From positions 32,894-74,029 of the forward strand of contig RWJK01001589.1 of NCBI GenBank assembly GCA_004335835.1: a stretch of 41,136 nucleotides of DNA, written 5' to 3'. The notes beneath the pieces are model-generated. The model was not told where the DNA came from. It saw only the letters and a program-made list of their open reading frames with translations, and did no database searches. The DNA comes from Scenedesmus sp. ARA3. Lineage: Eukaryota; Chlorophyta; Chlorophyceae; Sphaeropleales; Scenedesmaceae. Position numbers and translations under genes: made by a program. Below are positions 31,526 through 41,136 of the stretch, one piece after another (the stretch's first letter is position 1; the number at the start of each line of letters is the position of its first letter).

Positions 31526-34500
31526 ATGGCGCCCGTCGCAGAGAACGTGCAGAAGGTGCTCGAGTCAGTGAAGGAGAACAAGACCACGGTCGCAGCTGTG
31601 GGTCTGGGCGGTCTGGCAGTTGCAGGAGCAGCGCTTTACATCAGGCGTCGCCAGCTGACTCCCCCAGCAGTGGGCAAGTACCCAGTAGGGACTCTGCCAG
31701 CTGATGCATATGACGCCGTGATCGTGGGCGCTGGGCCTTCTGGATCGGTGTGCGCCTTCTATTCTGCCAAGGCTGGTGCCAAGGTGGCCCTGCTGGACAA
31801 GGCTACGTTCCCCAGGGGTGCGTTGATGTTAGCCTTAGTGCCCGCCAGCGCACCAGCAACGCAAATAGGACGCCACGCTCCATGAACGCAGCTGATTTAG
31901 TATATAGACACTTAGTTCAAGCAAATTGAATGATCAGCTGGGTCGTACGCAGTGTGTTCGCGGATGGGTGACTGACTGCTCTGACAGTTCCTACTGCTGG
32001 TGACTAGCAGACTGCTGTGCAGTTCATCTGTGCAACTGCAGCCGGCACTCTCAGCAGAGTTCTTGTTACAGGTATCTGTGCGTATTCTGACATCTTTCTT
32101 TGTGCTGCCCCTGCAGACAAGTACTGCGGTGATGCTGTGTGCACTCCTGCCATCAGGTGAGCTGCTGGCCAGCTTGCAAGAACACAGAAGTACAAGTGTG
32201 GCAGCAACTGCATCCTGCAACGGAACCAAGAGCAATGCAGAATGCAGCGTACTGCCGTGAAGGAGTAAGCCAGTACGTCTGGCGGCACCCCTGAAATCCT
32301 GCTTGAACCTGCTTTCTGCTCACACCTGGTGTTGCCTGGCGAACAGTCATGTGCAGCTGCAGTTGCTTGCTCAATGCTGTTGATAGGCGCATCTGCAAAT
32401 CAAACAGGCGCCTGACGGGCTTTCAGCCTGCACTCATTGCATGATGCTCACTGCATGATGCTCAAACGTGATCAGCGTCAGCAGTCGTTGCGCAAGGATA
32501 CGGAACACAGAGCAACTCTGCCTGCTCCACACTGTGACTGTGGAGACTCATTTCAACCCACGTACTGTACACACCTGCAGCTCAATCATGCTTTGCTGCT
32601 GCTGCTGCTGCTGCTGCTCTGACCAGGATCCTGGAGGACATGGGTGTGCTGAAGGAGCTGATGGACAACAACGAGGCACACTTTGCAGATGCAGGTGCGG
32701 CGCCACTGAAACTGTTGTTGGTACTTGCAGCTGATCGCGTCTATGCATGCGCGCTGCAGCTTAACTGCTGAGCTTTGCAGCTCAAGCATTGCAGCACAGG
32801 TCTACTTGCTGCAGGTGCAGCTGCGCAGCACATTCTGTGACTGCCGCGCTTGCAACTGCACAACAGCATCAGTAGGAGCAGCAGGCGCACACATCACTCT
32901 GCACAGGGCGCCAGCTGGCGAAAGTGTGCAACTAGGACACGCGCGATGAAAGGCAGCAGATGGGCAGACAAGCAGACGGACGGGCAGACAGACAGACAGA
33001 TAGACAGGCAGACAGACAGACAGACAGTCAGACAGGCGCTCATGCATGCCTCATAACGATGCAACCATCTGCAGGCGGCTTTGTGTCGCCCATGGGCATC
33101 AGCTACGTGGGCGCCAGCTAAGCAAAATGTTACAGTACTGCTCCCTTCTCACTAATCGTTTTGTCTGATCCCACTGTTGTCTGCAGGCGGCTTTGTGTCG
33201 CCCATGGGCATCAGCTATATGGGCGCCAGCAAGACCAACTGACGCTTTACAGAACTTGGTTTTGAAGCATTCGTGTGTTTTCATTGTTTGCCGCAGGCGG
33301 CTTTGTGTCGCCCATGGGCATCAGCTACGTGGGTGCCAGCAAGGAGAAGCTGGGCGAGGCTGCCTGCTGCGCGGTGAAGCGCATCAACCTGGACAACAGG
33401 ATCGCCAAGAAGGCCAAGCAGGCCGGCGCAGACCTCAAGGAGGGCTTCGAGGTGGGTTGTGTTATGCTACTTTGCACTGTTACATTGTTACAGCCAGATG
33501 TTGGCATGTCGCTCAGCAGCGGTGTTCAGTTTGCGTCCTGAAGTCAGGCACAGCATGCCGTCTCAGGAGCAACAGCATGCATGGCTGCTGCCTGCCATCC
33601 TCCGCATTGGTGCAAGCACACACAACCCAGCCAAACACCAGCAGCCTCACCACTCCTCCTGCTGTTCTTCGTGCTTCACCGCAGGTGACTGGCGCCACCT
33701 TTGACAAGGAGGCGGGCCTGTAAACAGTCATGCAACAGCAGCATCATCAGCAACATTGGTTCGACTCTGTGTCCTCTGTATCCTGCTGCAGGTGACTGGC
33801 GCCACTTTTGACAAGGAGGCGGGCCTGTGGACCGTCACCGCAGCCTCAGGCGCCACCGTGCGCGGCCGCATGCTGGTGTGCGCTGACGGCGCCACCAGCC
33901 AGCTGGCCACCAAGCTGGGCTACTGCACAGGTGGGCGGTGTGCAGTGTGCGATGAGATGGTGGTGGTGGTGTAGTGGCGGGCCCTGGGCGTGTGAGGGCG
34001 TGCTGGCTGGTTTGGCATGCTGCAGCTGCTGCCAGTTGTAAACAATTGCGCTGCTTTGCGTATTCTGTTCCATGCAAGCGCTGCTCTGTGCTGCAGCAGG
34101 TTGTATCAACGGCCCCAGCTGGGTGACACTTACCACTGTCGTTGCTGCTGCTGTGCTGCTGCTGCTGCTGCTGTGCGCAGAGGCTCCCCGTGGCGTGTGC
34201 AGCCGCGCCTTTGTTGAGGGCGGCACCCACAACGCCAACTTTGACGGCGTGTGCTTCTACCCCAAGTGGAGCCTGCCCGGCTACGCCGCGCTGTTCAAGT
34301 GAGGCACTGCTGCTGCTGCTGCTGCTATTATCAATTGCTGTTGTGCGCTCGGCTATGTGTGCTGATGCTGTTGCGTGCACACAGGCAGATGCTGTGCGGA
34401 CGCTTTGTTGCATGAGCAGCAGCAGCAGCAACCGCAGCAGTTGTTTGTTACTGTTGGTGTGCCCGCAGCTCGCCCAGCTTCACCTTGCACCTTGATTTTG

Positions 34501-36396
34501 TCCTGGCAGGCACCCCAATGACGAGCTCAATCACTGCTACTACCTCTTCCCCTGCCATCTTAGCGCGAGCAGCCCAGCAGCAGCTGTTGCTGGTATTGGC
34601 ACTTGCTGACAACACTTTCCTTGTCATTCTTCTCTTCCTGTCTGCGGTGTCCAGGCACCCCAACGACGAGCTCAACTACTGCTACTACCTCATCCCCTGC
34701 GGCAAGGCCGGCTACTGCGGCGACGTCACCGAGGCTGACCTGGCGCGCCTGCACAACGACGCCATCACCAAGGTGCGGATGAAGTGCTGTTTGTACAGTG
34801 AGATTCCAGCTGCGATGCTTCAATTGTGTTGCTTCCGGAGGTTGGTGGTTGTGGAGCTGTGCATGTCCCATCCAGCTGCTTGGCATGACAGTATGTCGAT
34901 TTTGAGATTGGTGCTGGGTGCTGATCGCTCGTTTCTCTTCCCTTGCAGGACCCCTTCATCAGCGCCGCGCTGGGCCCCAACGCCAAGCTGGAGCGCATGC
35001 GCGCCGCCAGCCTGCGCCTGGGCGGCCAGGGCCTGGCCACCACGCACGACGACCACCTCATGATCATCGGCGACGCTGCGGGGCACATCGACCCGCTCAC
35101 AGGTGCGGCAAGGACAAATGTTATGTCACAATTTGCTTTTGCATCAGGCCCAGCTGTTGTGATGACTACCTGATCATCAAAAACTACGCAGCAGGCAACA
35201 TCGACCCGCTCACAGGTGCCGCGGGGTGCCGAGGCACAGCGCATGTACTACAAGATACACCCCTAGCTGTTGCCGGATTTGCAGCATCTGCAAAGCTACA
35301 AGGGCCTTGCCGTCAGCTGCCCAGCTTGGCAGCATGCACCTGTGCTCCGGGTGGTCCCCTTTTACATGACATTTGATTGGCTGGGTGGGAGGTGCATGCT
35401 GTCAGCCTGGCTGATGCCTCTGCTGCTGCTGCTGCTGCTACATGTTTTCTTCCAATCTTTTCAGGCGAGGGCATCCACACTGCCATGATGGGCGGCCAGG
35501 CAGCAGCAGACACGCTGCTGGACATGCGCTCCACCGGCGACTTCAGCAAGGCCTCCACTGCAGTGTACCAGCGCCGCTGGATGGCCCAGTACGGCCACGA
35601 CTTCGGCCTCAGCACAAAGTTCGCGGAGCTCATCTACAGGTGGGTGCTGCGTTGTTTTTGTGTTGTTGTTTGTAAGCTTCATGTTGTTTCTGGGCACTGG
35701 TTTTGAGGAGGGGGAAGATGTGTGTGAGTTGCAGGCAGGTAATGCTGTCACGTTGCCATGTGACGCCTGCCGTGCAAGGGTACCCCATCATGGTAGATGC
35801 CACGGCCAGCAAAGTGCAGGTGGTGCCTTTGTGATGCATGTGACACTGTCATATGTGAAACACCCTCTGCAGGTACCCTGTCATCGTGGCTCCATTGCCA
35901 GCGAGGTGCACCCCATCACGTGCCTCCATATGTCATCACAAATGTAACACACTCCTCTAACACCATTACAACAACTTCATGCCGCAGGTACCCCATCATC
36001 ATGGACGCCATGGCCAGCGAGGTGCAGCGCAAGGGTGACGCTTTCATGTCCAAGTGGGCAGAGATCATGACCAACATGCAGCCCAAGACCTACTTCTTCA
36101 GGCCAGACGTGGCAGCGCAGGTGGGCAAGAACAGCTGTATATCCAGTAATTGAAGTCGCAGCAGCAGTTTGCTCAGCGGGCAACAGCCTGTCAGCCATCT
36201 GTGCAGAGACTCCAAAGGTTCTGACAGGCGGCAGTCTGCTGGCAGTTTTGGTCTGATGATCCATCATGTTACTGACTCCGCTTCTGCCGCTGCTGCTGTT
36301 TGATTCTGTGCGCTGCAGCTGGGCTTTGCCATTGTGCGTGAGGTGTTTGAGCAGAAGGTGCTGGGCAAGGCAGACAAGTACCAGCTCAAGGCATAA
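31526..36396 (+). CDS. Geranylgeranyl-reductase-family FAD-dependent oxidoreductase
   Basis: Exons: 31526-31817, 32117-32156, 32627-32694, 33297-33451, 33792-33930, 34181-34298, 34655-34772, 34949-35102, 35465-35639, 35988-36120, 36319-36396. Frame closes to 489 aa. The FAD dinucleotide motif VIVGAGPSGS is at 65-74, followed by DKATFPRDKYCGDAVCTPA (91-109), which matches the substrate-side KxCGDxV region of this family. The second FAD motif GDAAGHIDPLTGEGIHTAM is at 351-369. Such enzymes reduce isoprenoid chains; the exact substrate is not predictable here. It is not the canonical chlorophyll enzyme CHLP, which has KPCGGAIP at this site. A hydrophobic segment at about 23-38 followed by RRR suggests an N-terminal membrane anchor rather than a typical transit peptide. 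Five of its exon junctions have echo copies in adjacent introns. Confidence 0.93.
32964..33035 (+). repeat. GACA/CAGA microsatellite in an intron
   Basis: Imperfect (GACA)n tract, mostly CAGACAGA, in intron 3 of the flavoprotein gene and about 40 bp upstream of the first echo of exon 4. Confidence 0.9.
33075..33118 (+). repeat. Echo of flavoprotein exon 4 acceptor end, copy 1
   Basis: The first 44 nt of exon 4 (GFVSPMGISYVGAS) are repeated with one mismatch behind a CTGCAG acceptor. An in-frame TAA follows at once. The true exon starts at 33297; copies 1 and 2 are 112 bp apart. Confidence 0.95.
33187..33233 (+). repeat. Echo of flavoprotein exon 4 acceptor end, copy 2
   Basis: 47 nt with three mismatches lie behind CTGCAG and read GFVSPMGISYMGASK, followed by TN and a stop. 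It is 110 bp upstream of the true exon. Confidence 0.95.
33685..33720 (+). repeat. Echo of flavoprotein exon 5 acceptor end
   Basis: 36 nt (VTGATFDKEAGL) with one mismatch follow a CGCAG acceptor. The next codon, TGG in the true exon, is TAA here. It is 107 bp upstream of the true start at 33792. Confidence 0.95.
34510..34555 (+). repeat. Echo of flavoprotein exon 7 acceptor end
   Basis: 46 nt with four mismatches (HPNDELNHCYYLFPC) follow GGCAG. The frame continues to a stop near 34609 without a convincing donor. It is 145 bp upstream of the true start at 34655. Confidence 0.93.
35161..35214 (+). repeat. Echo of flavoprotein exon 8 donor end
   Basis: The segment reads DDYLIIKNYAAGNIDPLTG, against DDHLMIIGDAAGHIDPLTG at the exon end. 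The last 19 nt are identical and a GTGCCG donor follows. It lies 112 bp downstream of the true donor, the mirror arrangement of the acceptor echoes. Confidence 0.9.
35780..35817 (+). repeat. Echo of flavoprotein exon 10 acceptor end, copy 1
   Basis: TACCCCATCATGGTAGATGC and following bases resemble the start of exon 10 (YPIIMDAMASEVQ), here YPIMVDATASKVQ. The acceptor is weak (GCAAGG). Confidence 0.85.
35873..35910 (+). repeat. Echo of flavoprotein exon 10 acceptor end, copy 2
   Basis: A 38-nt copy with one deleted base and several substitutions lies behind a good CTGCAG acceptor. Spacings are 93 bp from copy 1 and 115 bp to the true exon at 35988. Confidence 0.88.
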
Positions 36397-37637
36397 ACCA
36401 TAAACCATGAGCCCTTGTCAGTCAGCTCAGGGCTTAGCGCTTTTGGCTCAAGCAGGTTGAGTCTACAGTTGCCTTTGCAGCAGCGAGTGGCTGCTGCTGG
36501 ATTGAGCGGGGCATTGCGCAGCAGCTTGCGGCGCTTGCATCATGTACAGGCTGCTGCAGTAGCAGCGAACACACGGGATGCAATGCAACAAGCTGCAGCT
36601 TGTGAGCAAGAGCACAACACAAAGCAGCGAGGCTTTGGTTTTCATGACATGCCATCTGTGCATGTGTGTTGCGAGAGCCTGCTAGGCTGTCAGTACTAGC
36701 CTACTGGCCAATCCAGCCTGCGTAGCAGTCACTGCTAGAATAGTATTCTGAGTGCTGTGTTATCTTTGTGGTGTGGTTTGAGTGGGACTGTGTGAGGAAG
36801 GAGCGAGGCTTGCAGCGCCTTGTGTGGCTTCAGGGACAGTCAATCTTTCTGTCAGCAGGCTGTTGTTAGCACGTTGTCAGGCAGTGTGTTGCTGCTGACA
36901 CGGTGTGCACAAGAGACCGAGTGATTCTCTTCTGGAAGTCCGTGTGTGAGTGCTCCCTCAGCAATCAGCAATGAGTCAACATGGCCGCATCACAGCACGT
37001 GCGACTGCAGCTGCAAAGCTGCAACACATTTACTGGGTATGCCTGAGCATGCCAGCATCGCTCGCTGTGCGCGCATGCTATGCTGCATGTCAGCACTTCA
37101 TGTCGAGAGAGGTCTGTTAGGGCAAGATATCGCCCTAGAGCAAGTCACTTGCCCCTCTTTCAGCTCACATATCATGACAGGTTAGTTCAAAATGGTTTGA
37201 CAGCAGCTCTGGTTCTAGCTGCTGCATGGATGCGGTGGCACATTGCTGATGCAATTCGCAGCATGTCATCACCTGTGTCTCTGTCACCAGCTGTCACGCA
37301 CTGAGGCTTGTGATGACAGCAGAAAATCCTACCCCACACGCGGTAACAGCAACGTTGCTCCTGCGCACTGTCAATATTTTCCCCGTGGTACTGCAATGGT
37401 CGGCCTTGACGGCGTAACTGGCCACTGTGCGGATGGTGCATCCTGTTGAGCAATCTGCTGCCGTACCCTTAAACCCTCGAGTATGCTGCCTGCTCTCAGT
37501 CCACATGCTGCAAGACAACCGAAGCTTTGAAAGTGTGCATAGTAAGGATGGCTTAGAGCTGTAATAGCACGTGGGCCTCCGCATGTAGTCAGCAGCTGTA
37601 GCATAATCGCAGTTACCTGCACGGGCTGCCTGACAGC
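36397..37637. other. Intergenic stretch without a recognised gene
   Basis: It contains the 3' UTR of the flavoprotein gene and the promoter/leader of the bestrophin gene. I saw no exon-like sequence, no TGTAA and no clear repeat. Confidence 0.6.
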
Positions 37638-40515
37638 ATGCAAACCACCTCGACGTACAGGACCAGAAACCATAATGTGCTTACATACAGTGCACGGCAA
37701 TTTGCTCGGCCCATGCAGGGCAGGGCACGGAGGCAGGTCATCGCAGCTGCACGGGACAGTGTTCAGCAGAACACAGGGCCTTTCCACGCAGGCCACGACA
37801 GCCATCCGACATACAGGGATATAGAAAAGGAGAGGGGCAGGCAGTTTCGGCGCTCGGTAAGGGCGTGGTACTGGTGGCAGTACAAGTCCAGCAGGCCGAG
37901 CAGCAGTGCGCACTGCATGCAGAGCACATCTGTATGCACAGCAGTAGAACGGCAGCAGCTGCAGCCTGGCCTCTGTGTCCTGCACATCAGCAGTTCCCTC
38001 AGCAAGTTCAAAGTACTATTGTTGTTTATTGCTCTTTCCCTTCAAAGCTCTGTTCGTAACTGTCATCTGCGTCACCATGTGACACACCACCACGCCTCAC
38101 TCCTGCTCAACGGCAGTCACACAACTCAGCACAACCTCACATCCCACTGTGTTCACACCATCCTTCTACGTCCTGCATGCAGCACTTTGACCATGACGAG
38201 TGGGCGCGCCACCGCTGCACCAACCGCTACTGGCGCCACCTCAAGACAGGCCTGCTCACCAGCCGCATTGTGAAGGGCCTTGCAGGACCACTCAACTACG
38301 TTGGCGCCATTGCCTTTGCAGTCAGCAGCTATGAGTGGGTGCTGGCACATGGCATGCTGCATGATGTGGGGCTGTGGCACTGGCCAAGCGTGTCAGTCAG
38401 CATTGTGGGCCCCTTCAGCCTGTCCACGTTTGCGCTGTCGCTGCTGCTGGTGTTCCGCACAAACGGCTCGTACCAGCGGTGAGCAGGAATTGCAGCTGTG
38501 AGTTTGAGTTCGTCCGAAAACTGCCAGCTTGAAGCAATGTGCAAACTATCTGCATGCAGACTTGCATCAAGGTGCTTGCAAGCGCAACATGCAGCGGCAG
38601 CAGCGACCTCACAATCAGCTGCATCACCGTTTTGGTTGCCAGCTGTGTAGCTCACACATATACTTTGGCAGCACTACCACAGCAGCACACAGCATGCGCT
38701 GCAATGCTAGACAAGCTTCGTGTTTGCAACACCTCCCTGCAGGTGGAACGAGGCGCGCCGCCTGTGGGGCCTGTGCACCAACCGCAGCCGTGATATCGCG
38801 CGCCAGGCGCTGCTGTGGATGCCGCCCGACAATGACGCCGCGCTGGCGGCTGCAGCGTGCCGCTGGGCTGCTGCGTTCCCGCTGGTGCTGATGTGCTCGC
38901 TGCGGGAGGACCACATCCTGGAGAAGGTGCTCCCGGTGAGTGGAGGAGGGGGGCGGGCCGTTGTGCAAAGTGTTACAGGGCTGTTGTGCATGCAGAAACA
39001 TGCTGCCAGCCCCTGGAGGAGGTGCTGCCGGTGAGGCCCGGGAGGCGGGGAGGCTGTTAGTTGAGGTTGTTGTGCAAGCTCGCAAGTTTCATGCAGATTA
39101 TGTGGCTGCAGGGACCAGTGCAGTGCAGTGCAGCCCCTGACTACTGGGCTGAGCCGTGTCACGACATGCTGGCCCAGCTGCAGCAGTGCAGAGGCAGCTC
39201 GGAGCAGGAGCAATACAGCGCACGGGTACCTGCCTAGGAACAGTGGTGACATATGAGCCAAGCTGCTGCTTGCTGTGCACTGCCCTGCAGGGTGTGCTGC
39301 TGCCGGAGGAGCTGGAGTTTGTGCTGCAGCAGCGCCACGCGGGCACTGCTGTGCTGCAGGCGCTGGGCGAGTGCGTGCAGGCGTCACACATGCAGCCCAT
39401 GCAGAAGATGCGGCTGGACGAGAACATCACAGTGATGCAGGTGAGGGGCTGAATAGCCGAGGATTGGTGGCGGCAGCGGCAGCAGCACCTGTATACATGT
39501 TACATTTGGAACACCAGACAACCTACAGCTGCACGTGTATTTTGACGTCATTACCAACGATGATGGTGCCGCACAGGGTGTGCCACCCCTCTCTTCAACC
39601 TGCCCTGCAACCCCCTCGCTTGCCTGCAGGATGTGATGGGCGGCTGCGAGCGCATCTTCCGCACGCCCATCCCGCTGTCGTACACGCGCCACACCAGCCG
39701 CTTCCTGGTGTGCTGGCTCACGCTGCTGCCCTTCTGCGTGGCAGACGCCTTCGGATGGCTCACAGTGCCCATCTCCATAGGGCTGGCCTTCTTCCTCTTT
39801 GGCATAGAGGTGCGGATTAGCTGCTGGCGTACACAACAAAAGCGAGCAGAGTGGTTGTGCTGGTTGGCTAGCAGCACCCTGCGCTCACAAAGGCAGTGGA
39901 GTGCCTCGCTTGGACTCTTCGATGACTGGGTGTGGGCAGCTAGCAGCAGCACATTTGGGACGCAGAGCACACATGCAGGCATGCCTTGTCAATTATGCTG
40001 CGGTGTCGCGCTGCACATCCGTGCCTGACTGCCCATCCCGCTATGCTTGCTTGCAGGAGATTGGCGTGCAGATTGAGGAGCCCTTCGGCATCCTGGCCCT
40101 GGAGGTCTTCTGCGACAACATCTGCAAGAACATCCAGCAGGCACAGGCAGCAGCAGCACCGCTGAAGCAGGCGGCACAAGGCCACCTGAGTGCAGCGCAA
40201 GTGCTGCTGCCGCTGCCGCTGCCAGCGGCAGCAGCTGGCATTGGCTTTGTTGCTGGGCACAGCTTTGGTAACCAAATGCAGCAGACCAGCAACGTGCTGG
40301 GTGCTGCTTCAAGCACTGCACATAGCAGCAGCAGCAGCAGTGACTATGGCAGCAGCGGCGAATATCTTATGCCCCCTGGCTTCCTGCACCTCCCACTGCC
40401 GGATGCAGCTGACACATGCAGCCGCATCACTGGCGCTGATGAGCAGGCGCTGCAGCTGTATGTTGGCAGCACAGTAGCAGCCCCTGACTTTGAAGACGAG
40501 GGCTTCACTATGTGA
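37638..40515 (+). CDS. Bestrophin-like anion channel
   Basis: Exons: 37638-37856, 38183-38478, 38743-38935, 39291-39440, 39630-39809, 40057-40515; frame closes to 498 aa. Residues 1-73 are basic and Ser/Thr/Arg-rich, like a plastid transit peptide. Family motifs follow: HFDHDEWARHR (74-84), membrane segments around 105-160, FRTNGSYQRWNEARRLWG (about 163-180), NRSRDIARQ, IPLSYTRHTSRFL with two membrane segments (about 300-345), and GIEEIGVQIEEPFGILAL. The last 115 residues are low-complexity Ala/Gln/Ser. Plant and algal members sit in thylakoid membranes and conduct chloride or bicarbonate; Chlamydomonas BST1-3 serve the carbon-concentrating mechanism. Which ion this one carries cannot be told from sequence. 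The exon 3 donor end has a short echo copy downstream. Confidence 0.94.
39013..39030 (+). repeat. Echo of bestrophin exon 3 donor end
   Basis: CTGGAGGAGGTGCTGCCG followed by GTGAGG matches the exon end CTGGAGAAGGTGCTCCCG plus GTGAGT (38918-38935) at 16 of 18 positions. It is 95 bp downstream, and the following intron sequence is also loosely similar. Confidence 0.85.
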
Positions 40516-41136
40516 TGCTGTAGGCCCATGGGCAGCTGTAGCCTGCTTCAGCCTGCTGCTGAGGTGGAGATCCGTCTCCTGCTGCGACCTGCAAAGATTC
40601 AGGACAGTTTGGCAGCTGGTTCTGTGATCTGTCTTTTGAGGGTGGCGCAAGCGGCTTGTACCTATGCCACGGACTTCAGCTTGGGGTAGCATGTCAGGAA
40701 CAACCACCTTGAGCAACTCTGCTTTGAGCCAAACCAATACAATAATCTACGTTGGCACTACACTGGTTTCCCTGCACAGGTGTGTGCTGTGTTGGTGTGC
40801 AGGCATGCTGAACACAGCAGCTGTCTGGTGTTTACTAAAAACAGACTGACTGGTGCTGTGAGATTTCATTCGCCAATCCAATTGTATGATGGCACTTGCC
40901 TGTTGGATAGCTACACCTGCATGCATCCTCGTCAGGCCTCCGATAATGTGCTACAGCAATGCTGCAGTGAGACCGCCTTCAAGATGCAAGTTGCATGCCT
41001 TAATTGATGTGCTGACACCCCAGGTGTTGGAAATCCATTTTGGCAGTTTGGACATGATGACACATCCTGATCAACATTTTGAAGTCTGTCGCGTGTTCCC
41101 TCTTTTGTCCTTTGCACTTGCTGTGCGTGCAGGCCA
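40516..41136. other. 3' flank of the bestrophin gene
   Basis: No further gene is recognised to the window's end, and no TGTAA signal was seen. Confidence 0.6.

Noticed and set aside
31526..36396. Naming the flavoprotein CHLP
   Set aside because: The substrate-side motif and the N-terminus differ from chlorophyll/tocopherol geranylgeranyl reductase; only the family is supported.

Overview
The window looks like nuclear DNA of a chlorophyte green alga, most likely Chlorophyceae; I cannot name the species. The basis is many short GC-rich exons, GT-AG introns whose acceptors almost all read (T/C)GCAG, long Ala/Gln/Ser runs encoded by GCA/CAG/AGC repeats, TGTAA poly(A) signals, a Ser-Pro-rich wall-type protein and a plastid-type bestrophin. 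Exon models were built by hand from reading-frame continuity and splice sites. The six complete CDS models other than the cyclic-nucleotide-binding gene keep frame across every junction I could read; the wall-protein gene is interrupted by a run of N.

Layout. 111-386: last exon of a gene running in from the left (membrane segment plus Cys-rich tail). 387-3868: no gene recognised. 3869-7433 (+): GDP-mannose pyrophosphorylase, 12 exons, 360 aa. 7935-13947 (+): a large modular secreted protein (Cys-rich modules, Ala-rich coiled coil, Gly/Ser repeats, Ser-Pro spacer with an assembly gap, seven Ig/cadherin-like repeats). 13948-17110: no gene recognised. 17111-20469 (-): single-Myb telobox-type DNA-binding protein, 6 exons. 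21893-28711 (+): protein with two cyclic-nucleotide-binding-type domains, 14 exons, two GC-AG introns and one apparent frameshift. 29533-30311 (+): DPH3/KTI11, 82 aa. 31526-36396 (+): geranylgeranyl-reductase-family flavoprotein, 11 exons, 489 aa. 37638-40515 (+): bestrophin-like anion channel, 6 exons, 498 aa.

The genes do not form a pathway. GDP-mannose supply lies next to a putative glycosylated wall protein, but linkage alone does not show cooperation. The Myb and cyclic-nucleotide genes are divergent; the wall-protein and Myb genes are convergent.

The most unusual signal is not a gene. At ten exon-intron junctions in four genes, plus one stop-codon region, a short terminal piece of the exon with its splice site or stop codon is repeated one to three times in the adjacent intron or flank, mostly about 95-118 bp apart (up to about 150). 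Exonic parts often remain near identical while intronic parts have diverged. Acceptor-side copies lie upstream of the true exon and donor-side copies downstream. I call these splice-junction echoes; they fit recurrent tandem duplication across junctions, with possible consequences for intron evolution or regulated splicing.
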